The notes beneath the pieces are model-generated. The model was not told the DNA's origin and ran no database searches. It saw only the letters and a program-made list of their open reading frames with translations. Of a stretch of 64,000 nucleotides of DNA, positions 42,547 through 52,000 are shown in pieces. The stretch lies in NCBI GenBank assembly GCA_958448165.1, contig CAUDCW010000010.1:1-64000 (forward strand). Direction: 5' to 3'. The DNA is from an uncultured Oscillospiraceae bacterium. GTDB taxonomy: Bacteria; Bacillota; Clostridia; Oscillospirales; Acutalibacteraceae. The position numbers and the translations under genes were made by a program. How positions within the stretch are numbered: position 1 is the stretch's first letter; every line of letters starts with the position of its first letter.

Positions 42547-42924
42547 TTGAACATCTTTATCAGAAACACAAGCGGTCAGCCGATTTATGAGCAGATTTAC
42601 AACCAAATCAAGGCTTCAATCGTTTCGGGCGAGCTGAAAACCGACGAACCACTGCCCTCTATCCGCTCTCTTGCCAAGGATTTGCGCATAAGCGTAATCA
42701 CAACAAAGCGGGCGTATGAGGAGCTTGAGCGTGACGGGTTTATATATACTGCGCCGGGCAAGGGATGTTTTGTCAAAAAGCAGAACATACAGCTGCGCCG
42801 TGAGGAGAGCCTGCAAAAAATTGAGGAGCATCTGAAAATCGCTTATGAGCTGGCGAAAACCTGCAACGTGAGCAGAGAAGAGCTTGTTGAAATGTTAGAA
42901 TTAATGGGAGAGGAATGGTATTGA
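42547..42924 (+). CDS. GntR-family regulator, YtrA subfamily, 125 aa
   Basis: TTG start behind GGGGGG. The N-terminal winged helix (GQPIYEQIYNQIKASIVSGEL, LPSIRSLAKDLRISVITTKRAYEELERDGFIYTAPGKGCFV) is complete. The short C-terminal tail (about 45 residues) marks the YtrA subfamily, which regulates adjacent ABC exporters. The operator at 42509-42531 supports autoregulation. The ABC ATPase gene starts overlapping or immediately after the stop. Confidence 0.93.
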   Translation: MNIFIRNTSGQPIYEQIYNQIKASIVSGELKTDEPLPSIRSLAKDLRISVITTKRAYEELERDGFIYTAPGKGCFVKKQNIQLRREESLQKIEEHLKIAYELAKTCNVSREELVEMLELMGEEWY

Positions 42925-42926
42925 TT

Positions 42927-43775
42927 ATGAAAAATGCGATTGAAATTACAAATTTGTCAAAGGAATTCAAGGGCTTTACGCTTAATAACATAAGCCTTGA
43001 GCTGCCCAGCGGCTGTATAATGGGTCTTATCGGTGAGAACGGCGCAGGAAAAAGTACAATTATTAAGCTGATTTTCAACTCGATAAGGCGAAACAGCGGA
43101 AGTATAAGGGTGCTTGGCTGTGACAACCTTGACAAGGACTTTGAAAAAATCAAAAACGAAATCGGCGTTGTGCTTGATGAGCCGTGTTTCCCCGAATGTG
43201 TAAGGCTAAAGGATATAAACGCAATGATGAAAAGCATATATAAAAACTGGAGCAGTGATGAGTTTTTCGCTTACTGCGATAAATTCGGTCTTCCCCGTGA
43301 CAAGAGGTTCAAAGGCTTTTCAAAGGGAATGAAGATGAAAACCTCGATAGCCGTTGCTATGTCGCACGGCGCAAAGCTGTTGGTGCTTGATGAGGCAACC
43401 TCGGGGCTTGACCCGATTATCCGTGACGAAATACTTGACGTTTTCAACGACTTCACAAGGGACGAGAATCACTCGGTTCTGATTTCGTCACACATCATAA
43501 GCGATCTTGAGAAGATATGCGATTACATAGCGTTTATACACAAGGGCAGTCTTAGGTTCTGCGAGGAAAAGGACGCTCTGCTTGAAAAATATTTGCTCAT
43601 TCACTGCACGGACGAGGACTTGAAAAAGCTTCCGCACAGTCAGATTGTCGGATACAAAAGAAGCAGATACGAAACCGAGGCGCTTGTTAAAAACGGCAGT
43701 CTGCCGTCAGGCGTTATCAGCGAGAAGCCGTGCATTGAGGATATAATGCTGTTTATGTCAAAGGAGAGTGTATGA
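42927..43775 (+). CDS. ABC transporter ATP-binding protein, YtrB-like, 282 aa
   Basis: Walker A is GENGAGKST, signature FSKGMKMKTSIAVAM, Walker B LLVLDEATSGLD and H-loop ISSHIISDLEKICDY. C-terminal tail of about 65 residues. ATG 42927 is preferred (MKNAIEITNL), but ATG 42915 within the overlap is possible. It energises the permease encoded next and is regulated by the upstream GntR protein. The transported compound is unknown; related systems respond to cell-envelope stress. Confidence 0.92.
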   Translation: MKNAIEITNLSKEFKGFTLNNISLELPSGCIMGLIGENGAGKSTIIKLIFNSIRRNSGSIRVLGCDNLDKDFEKIKNEIGVVLDEPCFPECVRLKDINAMMKSIYKNWSSDEFFAYCDKFGLPRDKRFKGFSKGMKMKTSIAVAMSHGAKLLVLDEATSGLDPIIRDEILDVFNDFTRDENHSVLISSHIISDLEKICDYIAFIHKGSLRFCEEKDALLEKYLLIHCTDEDLKKLPHSQIVGYKRSRYETEALVKNGSLPSGVISEKPCIEDIMLFMSKESV

Positions 43776-43776
43776 T

Positions 43777-44451
43777 ATGAAAGGAATTTTTCTTAAAAAC
43801 TGGATTGTTTTGTGGGGCGGACTCAGGTTTAATCTTGTGCTTATTACAATTGCAGGACTGATATTTGCCGTTGTCGGGCAGATGAATACGTTTGGCTCAA
43901 TCTTTTCCGGAATTTTTCTTTGCTCAATGGTTATGGGTATTATGGAGTATAACGAGCGGAGCAAGTGGGAGCTTTACAGCGACGTTCTGCCTGTGGGGAG
44001 AACAGGGACTGTAAAGGGATTTTACCTGTTTTCAATTTCATACTTTGCCGCATTCAGCGTGCTTGCTGTTTTAGCGTGTGCATTGTTTTCTGCGTTTATG
44101 CCGATGTATTTTGATGCGGCGACTCTTATGCTGACGCCGATTATGACAATTTTTGTTCCGACTTTGATTTTTGCTTTGACACTTCCAATCTTATTTAAGT
44201 TTGGCTACAAGGTGTTCAGGGTTATCTTCCTTGTGCTTCTCGGCTTCTTTGGCGGTATAGGCGGCTTCTTCCTGGGTTACTTTGTGGTTGACGATGAACA
44301 CACCCTGGTATCATCCGCTTTATCTCAGATAAGGAACATTGATTTCTTCTCGGTTTTGCCGTGGATTCTTGCGGCTGCCGCTGCGGTGCTTGGACTTTAC
44401 TTCATTTCGATGTTCTTGTCCGCAAGGCTTTATAAGAGTGTTGAGAGATAA
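43777..44451 (+). CDS. ABC-2 type permease, 224 aa
   Basis: Six hydrophobic helices: LVLITIAGLIFAVVGQM, IFSGIFLCSMVMGI, YLFSISYFAAFSVLAVLACALF, MLTPIMTIFVPTLIFALTL, VFRVIFLVLLGFFGGIGGFFLGYF and VLPWILAAAAAVLGLYF. RBS AAGGAG lies inside the end of the ATPase gene. It forms the membrane part of the exporter. A hairpin at 44480-44509 closes the unit. Confidence 0.9.
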   Translation: MKGIFLKNWIVLWGGLRFNLVLITIAGLIFAVVGQMNTFGSIFSGIFLCSMVMGIMEYNERSKWELYSDVLPVGRTGTVKGFYLFSISYFAAFSVLAVLACALFSAFMPMYFDAATLMLTPIMTIFVPTLIFALTLPILFKFGYKVFRVIFLVLLGFFGGIGGFFLGYFVVDDEHTLVSSALSQIRNIDFFSVLPWILAAAAAVLGLYFISMFLSARLYKSVER

Positions 44452-44479
44452 AGAAATTCAGAAAAATTAACATATACTG

Positions 44480-44509
44480 ACAGCGGCAGGGTGCGCTCCC
44501 TGCCGCTGT
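44480..44509. terminator. hairpin between convergent genes
   Basis: ACAGCGGCAGGG/CCCTGCCGCTGT perfect stem, loop TGCGCT. No long T-run on either strand; perhaps a bidirectional terminator. Confidence 0.55.
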
Positions 44510-44510
44510 G

Positions 44511-44822
44511 CTATAATATAAGATACACAAGCGCCATAACAAGGCTTGTGTCGCTGTGTTCGCCGAGCAACAGCAGTATAATGATAAGCACAAGGCTGCG
44601 GTCCTTGTCGGCTAAAAGCTGCTGCATATTAAGCTGCAAAGGGCCGGTCTGTGTGCCGCCGAACGGCTTTGTCGGTGCGTCGGTTTTGCGTTCGGCTTCC
44701 TTTTCGTGTTCATTGTCATTTTTAGCGTTATTCTCACCGCCTGCTCTTGCGGCACGGCTGTGCATTTCCTGCATTCGCCTTACCGCCTCACGTTGCATCG
44801 GGTCGTTTGTTGCCTGCGCCAT
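44511..44822 (-). CDS. hypothetical protein with C-terminal hydrophobic helix, 103 aa
   Basis: Start at ATG 44822 behind GAGGTGAA; the frame also opens at 44843. Charged, Glu/Ala/Asn-rich N-terminal half, then a C-terminal segment of hydrophobic residues (SLVLIIILLLLGEH, LVMALVYLIL), possibly a tail anchor. I recognise no family. Third gene of a compact minus-strand cluster. Confidence 0.68.
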   Translation of the reverse strand: MAQATNDPMQREAVRRMQEMHSRAARAGGENNAKNDNEHEKEAERKTDAPTKPFGGTQTGPLQLNMQQLLADKDRSLVLIIILLLLGEHSDTSLVMALVYLIL

Positions 44823-44826
44823 ATGT

Positions 44827-45174
44827 TCACCTCGTTGAGCCAAGCTTTTGTATCATCGGCAGAAACCGCAGTATGTGAAGCATCCGTGACGCTTCGTCGA
44901 GCTTTTTCTGCCGCTCCCGACTTAAAAACGGACGAAGCGCAGCAAGCAGCCTTGTGCCGTCATCCTCCTTGTTATATTCGGACATAAGCGGCATAATGCG
45001 GCTGACGGCGTTTAACACCTCGGGCGACATCATATTGTTCGGAGCGTTGTTCTGCGGCGGTGGTGGCTGAGGCGGCTTGCTTTCTGCGCCAAGCATTCCC
45101 GCCATACTTCTTATCTGCTCCATAGCCTGCGGGTCGCTGAGTATTTCTGATATCCGGTCTGAAAAATTGTCCAC
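44827..45174 (-). CDS. hypothetical helical protein, 115 aa
   Basis: GTG start adjacent to the TGA of the previous gene, with AAGGGAG upstream. N-terminal helix (FSDRISEILSDPQAMEQIRSMAGML), a Pro/Gln/Asn-rich linker, and a C-terminal helical domain (RLLAALRPFLSRERQKKLDEASRM) ending HILRFLPMIQKLG. Function unknown to me; cytoplasmic. Confidence 0.72.
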   Translation of the reverse strand: MDNFSDRISEILSDPQAMEQIRSMAGMLGAESKPPQPPPPQNNAPNNMMSPEVLNAVSRIMPLMSEYNKEDDGTRLLAALRPFLSRERQKKLDEASRMLHILRFLPMIQKLGSTR

Positions 45175-45423
45175 TCAATCAGCTCCCTTGTCTTTTTTCA
45201 ACCGCTTCATCAGCTCTTTCGCCTGCGGCGAATTTAATATTCTCTCGGTTTCCTCACGGTTGCTCAGTATCTTTTCTACCTGTGAAAGCTTTTTCTTGTC
45301 CATACCTTTAAATATATCGCCCAGCTTACCGCTTTTTGCGGCATTTTCAAGCTGCTGCGGACTTGTGTTCATAGCTCCGCCCATTTTTTTAAGCATATCG
45401 TCAAAGTTGCTTTGATTACTCAA
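45175..45423 (-). CDS. hypothetical helical protein, 82 aa
   Basis: MSNQSNFDDMLKKMGGAMNT begins a small, Lys/Gln-rich protein with three predicted helices, ending LMKRLKKDKGAD. ATG with AGGTGGTG upstream. It heads the three-gene cluster 44511-45423. It has a shared style (short helical repeats with DPQAxE / NSPQAKEL motifs) with the next gene, so both may be related. No assigned role. Confidence 0.72.
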   Translation of the reverse strand: MSNQSNFDDMLKKMGGAMNTSPQQLENAAKSGKLGDIFKGMDKKKLSQVEKILSNREETERILNSPQAKELMKRLKKDKGAD

Positions 45424-45578
45424 GAAAAAACACCACCTGTTTTTATTTTACACAAAATGTATATTTGCGTTCTTGTAAAAATAGAACTGCGTTAAGAGGA
45501 ATGATAAAGGCTTGCATTTTTTGATAGACTATGTAAAATATATATTGTAAAAAAGCAGAATTTGACAGGAGAAGTGTT

Positions 45579-46046
45579 ATGAGAATTTTGGTAATGTCTG
45601 ATTCACACGGCGACTATAACAGGGTAAGACGGGCGGTAATGGCACAGAATAAAGCAGAGGTTATTATCCACTGCGGCGACGGCGAGGACCAGGTTGATAA
45701 TTTAAAACGTGATTTCCCCGAAAAGGCGGTTTATGCCGTCAGGGGGAACTGCGACTGGGGTTCAACTCTGCCGCTTGAACAGCTTATCACGCTTGAGGGC
45801 AAGAGGATAATGTTTACTCACGGGCATATATATTCCGTCAAATCAGGCTATTACAGGATTAAAGAAGAGGCGAGGGACAAGGGCGCAGATATTCTGCTGT
45901 TCGGGCATACGCATATGAAGATGGCGGAATATGAGGACGGGCTTTATATTATGAATCCCGGCAGCATAGGCTATTACGGCGCAAGCTACGGTATTATTGA
46001 TATTACACCGCAGGGTATACTGATGAATACGGTGAATATTGATTAA
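45579..46046 (+). CDS. YfcE/MJ0936-type metallophosphodiesterase, 155 aa
   Basis: The metallophosphoesterase motifs are all present: SDSHGD, HCGDGEDQ, RGNCDW, THGHIYS and GHTH. The length matches small YfcE-type phosphodiesterases, which hydrolyse phosphodiester substrates with Mn. RBS GACAGGAGAAG. Monocistronic. A promoter TTGCAT..TAAAAT is seen upstream with 16-bp spacing, but its fit is modest. Confidence 0.92.
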   Translation: MRILVMSDSHGDYNRVRRAVMAQNKAEVIIHCGDGEDQVDNLKRDFPEKAVYAVRGNCDWGSTLPLEQLITLEGKRIMFTHGHIYSVKSGYYRIKEEARDKGADILLFGHTHMKMAEYEDGLYIMNPGSIGYYGASYGIIDITPQGILMNTVNID

Positions 46047-46062
46047 AAATCTTTTTATACGC

Positions 46063-46091
46063 TTGACAAGACGGAATTAATATAGTACAAT
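46063..46091 (+). promoter_or_regulatory. ylxM-ffh promoter
   Basis: TTGACA (46063-46068), 17 bp, TACAAT (46086-46091). Confidence 0.78.
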
Positions 46092-46129
46092 AGCACAGGT
46101 GTAAAGAAAAAAACTTTACAGAGGACGGA

Positions 46130-46495
46130 ATGTCAGTGGAAAAGGACTACAAAATTTCGCTCCTGCTTGATTTTTACGGTGAGCTTTTATCGCAAAAGCA
46201 AAGGCTGGCGATTGAGGGCTATTATAACGAGGATTGCTCGCTTGCCGAAATTGCACAGGAAATGAAGATTACCCGTCAGGCGGTGCGCGATATAATAAAG
46301 CGCACAGAGCAAACTCTTTTGCAGATGGAGTCAAAGCTTGGGCTTTACAGCCGCTTTGAAGAGATGCACAACGGGCTTGAAGAAATAAAGCGCCTGAGCG
46401 AAAGTATAATTGATTTAACCGATAATGATGATATAAAGGCAGCTGCGGCGGAAATTACCGATTGTGCGGATGTGCTGCTTGAAAAACAAGAATGA
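46130..46495 (+). CDS. ylxM: YlxM-family SRP-associated HTH protein, 121 aa
   Basis: A sigma-70 region 4-like HTH (LLSQKQRLAIEGYYNEDCSLAEIAQEMKITRQAVRDIIKRTEQTL, as separate helices). YlxM proteins precede ffh in Firmicutes and interact with SRP RNA/Ffh. RBS GAGGACGG. ffh starts 14 nt downstream. Confidence 0.9.
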   Translation: MSVEKDYKISLLLDFYGELLSQKQRLAIEGYYNEDCSLAEIAQEMKITRQAVRDIIKRTEQTLLQMESKLGLYSRFEEMHNGLEEIKRLSESIIDLTDNDDIKAAAAEITDCADVLLEKQE

Positions 46496-46508
46496 AAGGA
46501 TGATTTTC

Positions 46509-47870
46509 TTGGCATTTGAAGGATTGTCTGAAAAGCTTAGCAATGCTTTTAAAAAGCTGCGCTCAAAGGGCAAGCTTAGTGAATCGGATGTTAAAGAGGC
46601 TATGCGTGAGGTTCGCCTTGCGCTGTTAGAGGCGGACGTAAACTATAAGGTAGCCAAGGATTTCACCGCAAAGGTAACCGAAAGAGCGGTAGGCTCAGAC
46701 GTTATGGAGAGCCTGACGCCTGCCCAGATGGTTGTCAAGATTGTCAACGAGGAGCTTACCGAGCTTATGGGCGGTCAGCAGACAAAGCTGCAGATGGCGC
46801 CAAAGCCGCCGACGGTTATTATGCTGTGCGGTCTTCAGGGCTCAGGTAAAACGACGCACGCCGGAAAACTTGCGATGATGCTCAAGGGGCAGGGTCACAG
46901 ACCGCTTCTTGCCGCCTGCGACATTTACCGTCCGGCGGCTATTGAACAGCTTAAGGTTGTCGGTTCAAAGGCGGGCGCAACGGTTTTTGAGATGGGAACA
47001 GAAAATCCCGTCAAAATCGCAAAAGAAGCAATAAAGCACGCACGTGACTATGGCAACGACATTGTTATTCTTGATACCGCCGGCCGTCTGCACATTGACG
47101 AACAGCTTATGAAAGAGCTTGAAAATATCAAAGACGAGGTTCGCCCGAACGAAATTTTCCTTGTTGTCGATGCAATGACAGGTCAGGACGCCGTTAATGT
47201 TGCAAAGAGCTTTAACGATCTGCTCGAGATATCGGGCGTTATCCTGACAAAGCTTGACGGCGACACCAGAGGCGGTGCGGCGCTGTCTGTAAGAGCGGTT
47301 ACGGGCAAGCCGATTAAGTACGCCGGCACAGGCGAAAAGCTGTCCGACATTGAGGTTTTCCATCCGGACAGAATGGCAAGCCGTATTCTTGGAATGGGCG
47401 ATGTGCTGACCCTTATCGAAGAAGCCGAAAGTAAGCTCGACCAGAAAAAGGCAGAAGAGCTTGCCCAAAAAATGGCGAAAAACAAGTTTGACTATAACGA
47501 TTTGCTCGACCAGTTTATGCAGATTAAAAAGATGGGTCCGATAAAGGGAATTCTTGCAAAGCTGCCGGGCGTAGCAAAACAGCTTGATGATGTTGAAATA
47601 GATGACAGAATAATGGACAGGAATGCTGCGATTATTCTTTCGATGACAAAAGAAGAGCGTGAAAAGCCGGCGATTATGAACGCCTCACGCAAAAGAAGAA
47701 TTGCCGCAGGCTGCGGAATGAAGGTTGAGGACGTCAACCGTCTTATAAAGCAGTTTGAGCAGATGCAGAAAGTGATGAAGCAGCTCAACGGCAGGGGCAA
47801 GGGCAAAAAGAGAAAGATGTTCGGCGGTTTGCCCGGACTCGGCGGTCCTATGATGACGCCGAAAATGTAA
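46509..47870 (+). CDS. ffh: signal recognition particle protein Ffh, 453 aa
   Basis: TTG 46509 is chosen: AAAGGA is 8 nt upstream and the product starts MAFEGLSEKL. The N domain is followed by the GTPase G domain (GLQGSGKTTHAGKLA, DTAGRLHID, TKLDGDTRGG) and the M domain with its Met-rich finger and C-terminal tail (Gly/Met/Lys-rich GKGKKRKMFGG). It binds signal sequences at the ribosome and targets them to the membrane. The length is normal. Codon use is typical of the chromosome. Confidence 0.96.
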   Translation: MAFEGLSEKLSNAFKKLRSKGKLSESDVKEAMREVRLALLEADVNYKVAKDFTAKVTERAVGSDVMESLTPAQMVVKIVNEELTELMGGQQTKLQMAPKPPTVIMLCGLQGSGKTTHAGKLAMMLKGQGHRPLLAACDIYRPAAIEQLKVVGSKAGATVFEMGTENPVKIAKEAIKHARDYGNDIVILDTAGRLHIDEQLMKELENIKDEVRPNEIFLVVDAMTGQDAVNVAKSFNDLLEISGVILTKLDGDTRGGAALSVRAVTGKPIKYAGTGEKLSDIEVFHPDRMASRILGMGDVLTLIEEAESKLDQKKAEELAQKMAKNKFDYNDLLDQFMQIKKMGPIKGILAKLPGVAKQLDDVEIDDRIMDRNAAIILSMTKEEREKPAIMNASRKRRIAAGCGMKVEDVNRLIKQFEQMQKVMKQLNGRGKGKKRKMFGGLPGLGGPMMTPKM

Positions 47871-47953
47871 TTTATTTTGTATTCATCCCAAAATTAATTT
47901 TTATAATTAATTTGATGAAGATATACTTATTAATAATCTGGAGGTGAAATATA

Positions 47954-48196
47954 ATGGCAGTAAAAATCAGACTTCGTCGTATGGGCGCAAAGAAATCTCC
48001 GTTCTACCGTATTGTAGTTGCTGATTCAAGATACCCGAGAGACGGTCGTTTCATTGAAGAGGTTGGTTACTACAACCCGACAAAGGAACCGGTTGAGCTT
48101 AAGATTGACGGTGACAAGGTAAAAGAGTGGATTGCTAAGGGTGCACAGCCGACAGACACAGTTAAGGCTCTTTTAAAGAAGAACAGCATTATCTAA
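47954..48196 (+). CDS. rpsP: 30S ribosomal protein S16, 80 aa
   Basis: MAVKIRLRRMGAKKSPFYRI is the S16 opening and the remaining RVVADSRYPRDGRFIE and YNPTKEP match. RBS GGAGGTG. Codons are those of a highly expressed gene. In most Firmicutes khpA, rimM, trmD and rplS follow; here khpA follows, but rimM-trmD-rplS are absent from the window. Confidence 0.97.
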   Translation: MAVKIRLRRMGAKKSPFYRIVVADSRYPRDGRFIEEVGYYNPTKEPVELKIDGDKVKEWIAKGAQPTDTVKALLKKNSII

Positions 48197-48231
48197 GGAA
48201 ACACAGAATAAATCGTTTGTTCAGTGCTTCC
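48197..48231. mobile_element. MITE family A minimal remnant (35 bp)
   Basis: GGAAACACAGAATAAATC joined directly to GTTTGTTCAGTGCTTCC, i.e. both ends without the interior, flanked by CTAA and TTCA. It sits in the rpsP-khpA gap. Confidence 0.68.
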
Positions 48232-48260
48232 TTCATTACACACCGAAAGGAGAAACTTCG

Positions 48261-48494
48261 ATGCAGGAGTTGCTTAAAGTTATCGCACAGGGCCTTGTTG
48301 AAGAACCTTCACAGGTCAGCGTTGACAAGGACGAGCCGAATGAAGAGGGCGTTATCGTTTATCACATTCACGTTGCTGAGGACGATATGGGCAGAATCAT
48401 CGGTAAGCAGGGCAGAATAGCAAAGGCTATTCGCACAATTGCACGCAGTGCGGCAATCAGAAACAACACTAAGGTAATGGTTGAAATCGACTGA
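48261..48494 (+). CDS. khpA: KH-domain RNA-binding protein KhpA, 77 aa
   Basis: A type II KH domain with the GRIIGKQGRIAKAIRTI loop (GKQG). Such proteins act with KhpB in RNA binding and cell-wall/cell division control. RBS AAAGGAG. Normal length. A terminator follows directly, so the usual rimM-trmD genes are not co-transcribed. Confidence 0.93.
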   Translation: MQELLKVIAQGLVEEPSQVSVDKDEPNEEGVIVYHIHVAEDDMGRIIGKQGRIAKAIRTIARSAAIRNNTKVMVEID

Positions 48495-48528
48495 TTGCCG
48501 GTGTTTGAAATCAATATTCGGTTTGATG

Positions 48529-48566
48529 ACTTTCATATGCGTTTGCATATGAAAGTTATTTTTTTG
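48529..48566 (+). terminator. terminator after khpA
   Basis: ACTTTCATATGC-GTTT-GCATATGAAAGT, then TTATTTTTTT. Confidence 0.9.
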
Positions 48567-48623
48567 GTATGAAGGTGTTGTTGAGAGGTTGATGATTTTT
48601 AGTAAAAGTTGGACAGTATTCTT

Positions 48624-48762
48624 GCCTCCCTCTGACGAGGGAGGTGTCAGCGTAGCTGACGGAGGGAGAGAAAAGTTACGCAGAAATTGGTAAAATACAC
48701 AGTAATTCGAGCATCTCTCCCTCAGTCGCCTATGGGCGACAGCTCCCTCGTCAGAGGGAGCC
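48624..48762. repeat. repeat family C, copy 2
   Basis: GCCTCCCTCTGACGAGGGAG at one end and CTCCCTCGTCAGAGGGAGCC at the other, with internal AGCGTAGCTGAC and CGCCTATGGGCGA hairpins. Same family as 39198-39360. Confidence 0.8.
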
Positions 48763-48881
48763 AAGACCTCGTTTCGAGCTTTCCTGCTTAAGTTGACGAC
48801 ATTGCCCCCAAGGGGAAGGCTTAACTTGTTACGAGTATTTATTAATTCAAAGAGCCGCAAAGCGGCGACAACCTTAACATT

Positions 48882-48985
48882 TGCCGCAGGCAAATATTTC
48901 ATAGCGGAGCTATTTCATATTGCGTAGCAATATTTCACAAATCCCGTCAGGGATTTATATCATTGCGGCAAAGCCGCACCTCTTC
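48882..48985. repeat. array of short hairpins joined by ATTTCA-like spacers
   Basis: Palindromes ATTTGCC..GGCAAAT, ATAGC..GCTAT, ATTGC..GCAAT, AAATCCC..GGGATTT and TGCGGC..GCCGCA follow each other, separated by TTTCA or TATCA. It fills the gap with family C; no frame is credible. Confidence 0.7.
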
Positions 48986-48991
48986 ACTCTG

Positions 48992-49032
48992 AAAAAAGGG
49001 GCGTTCCGTACACGGTTGCATACGGAACGCCC
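48992..49032 (-). terminator. terminator of the PFOR gene
   Basis: GGGCGTTCCGTA/TACGGAACGCCC hairpin followed on the minus strand by a T-rich run. Confidence 0.9.
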
Positions 49033-49064
49033 TGAAGGGGTAATTTATGATTCTTTATAAGAAA

Positions 49065-52000
49065 TTATTCGTTAACGTCCTTCTTTGAAAGAGCTACAAG
49101 ATGCTCATACTTCTTAGCAGCACCCTCTTCAGCCTCTGCAAAGAGCTTTTCTGCTCTCTCAGGGAATGCACGGGTGAGTGAGTTGTAACGAACCTCGCCC
49201 ATGATGAAGTCACGGTAGCTTGCTGTCGGTGCTTTGCTGTCGAGTGTGAACGGGTTCTTGCCCTCGTCTGCAAGACGCGGGTCGAAGCGGAAGCAGTTCC
49301 AGTAGCCTGCCTTAACAGCCTTGTCCTCTTCGAGCTGAGCAATGCTCATACCGCCCTTGATACCGTGGTTGATACACGGAGCATAAGCGATGATGAGTGA
49401 CGGGCCGTTGTAGCTTTCAGCCTCTGTGAATGCCTTGATACACTGGTTGAAGTCAGCACCCATAGCAATCTGAGCAACATATACATAGCCGTAGCTCATT
49501 GCGATTGCTGCGAGATCCTTCTTCTTAACGCTCTTACCTGCTGCTGCGAACTGAGCAACTGAGCCTACCGGTGTAGCCTTTGAAGCCTGACCGCCTGTGT
49601 TGGAGTAAACCTCTGTATCGAATACAAGGATGTTTACGTTCTTGCCCGATGCGATAACGTGGTCAAGACCGCCGAAGCCGATGTCGTATGCCCAGCCGTC
49701 GCCGCCGAAGATCCACATTGACTTCTTAGCAAGGCAATCCTTGTCTGCAAGAGTTTTCTTTGCAAGCTGACCTGCTTCACATTCGCAGTCTGCAATTGAC
49801 TCGAGCTTTTCGATGAGTGCGTCTGTTGCGGCTCTGCTTGCCTTGCTGTCCTCTCTTGTGTCAAGGTAGTTCTGGCAAGCTGACTTAATGTCCTCTTTGT
49901 CTGTAAGCTCGGCGATCTTTGTTACATACTCGGCGAGTCTGTCGCGGATTGCGTTCTGACCGAGAGCCATACCAAGACCGAACTCTGCGTTATCCTCAAA
50001 GAGTGAGTTCTGCCATGCAGGACCGTAGCCCTTCTTGTTTACTGTATATGGAGTTGCAGGTGCGCTGCCGCCCCAGATTGAAGAACAGCCTGTTGCGTTA
50101 GCGATAAACATTCTGTCGCCGAAGAGCTGTGTAGCAAGCTTAGCATATGGTGTTTCACCGCAGCCTGCGCAAGCGCCTGAGAACTCGAGGAGCGGCTGCT
50201 TGAACTGGCTGCCCTTAACTGTTGACTCCTTGAACTTCTCTGCAACTGCCGGCTTTTCGTCTATTGTAAGACCGTAGTTAAATACATCCTGGCTTGCACG
50301 CTGAGAGTCGAGCGGCTTCATAACGAGAGCCTTTGCACCCTTCTTGCCCGGGCAAACCTGTGCACAGGAACCGCAGCCTGTGCAGTCGAGAGCTGAAATT
50401 GTCATAGCAAACTTCATATCGGGAACGCCGATCATCGGGATAGCCTTTGTTCCCTCCGGTGCGTTTGCAAGCTCTTCTTCTGTAAGAGCAACAGGACGGA
50501 TAACAGCGTGCGGACATACATATGAGCAGCGGTTACACTGGATACAGTTTTCAGGCTGCCACTCAGGAATGTCAACAGCGATGCCTCTCTTCTCGTATGC
50601 TGATGTGCCCTGCGGAACAGTGCCGTCAACATGGTCGAGGAAGGTAGAAACAGGGAGCTGGTTGCCCTTGTATGCGTTTACAGGGTTCAGAATCTTGTTT
50701 ACATAGTCAACAGCCTCGGGTCTGCCCTCTGTAACAACAGCCTTTTCGCTGTCGTCTGTGCAGTTTGCCCAGCTTGCCGGAACGTCAATCTTCTTAACAT
50801 CCTGTGCGCCGCGCTCAATAGCTGTGTGGTTCATATCAACAATAGCCTGACCCTTTTTGCTGTAGGACTTTGTAGCGGCATCCTTCATAAACTGCTTTGC
50901 GTCTTCAGCAGGGATGATGTCGGCAATCTTGAAGAATGCTGACTGTAAAATTGTATTGATACGGCCGCCAAGACCGATTTCCTTACCGATCTTGATACCG
51001 TCGATTGTGTAGAAGTTAATCTTCTTCTCAGCGATGATTCTCTTCATCTTGCCCGGCAGACGCTTGTCAAGCTCTTCAACGTCCCAAGGACAGTTGAGCA
51101 GGAAGCTTCCGCCCTCCTTGAGGTCGTCAACCATATCATACTTATCAACATATGACGGGTTGTGGCAGGCAACAAAGTCAGCCTTGCTTATGTAGTAGGT
51201 TGACTTGATCGGCTGAGAACCGAAACGCAGGTGAGATACTGTAAGACCGCCTGACTTCTTTGAGTCATATGCGAAGTAGCCCTGAGCGTACATATCGGTG
51301 TGGTCGCCGATGATTTTGATAGAGTTCTTGTTAGCACCAACAGTACCGTCAGCGCCGAGACCCCAGAACTTACATGACTTTGTGCATGACGGGGTTGTAT
51401 CGGGATTCTCAACAACGTCGAGTGAGAGATTTGTAACATCGTCAACGATGCCGATTGTGAATCTCTTCTTCGGTGCGTCAGATTCCATATTGCGATATAC
51501 TGCAACGATGTCGCCCGGAGTTGTGTCCTTTGAGCTTAAGCCGTAACGGCCTGTGAGAACAGTTACGTTCTGGAAGTCAGAGCCGTTGATAGCTGCGAGA
51601 ACATCAAGATAAAGCGGCTCACCGATTGAACCCGGCTCCTTTGTTCTGTCGAGAACAGAGATAGTCTTAACGGTTTTCGGAAGCTGCTCAAGGAGATAGT
51701 CGGCAACGAACGGTCTGTAAAGTCTGACCTTAACAAGACCAACCTTGTCGCCGCCTGCGTTCAGGTAGTCAACAACCTCTTCGATACAGTCGCAAACGCT
51801 GCCCATTGCGATGATAACTCTCTCAGCGTCGGGTGCGCCGTAGTAGTTAAACGGCTTGTAGTCTGTGCCGCACTTCTCGTTGACCTTGTTCATATATTCG
51901 ATAACAACCTCAGGGATTGCATCGTAATACTTGTTGCAGGCCTCTCTTGCCTGGAAGAAGATATCGTCGTTCTGTGCAGTACCTCTCATAACCGGATGCT

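Noticed and set aside
48882..48985. CRISPR-like array
   Set aside because: The palindromes differ in sequence, spacers are 5 bp, and no cas gene is near.
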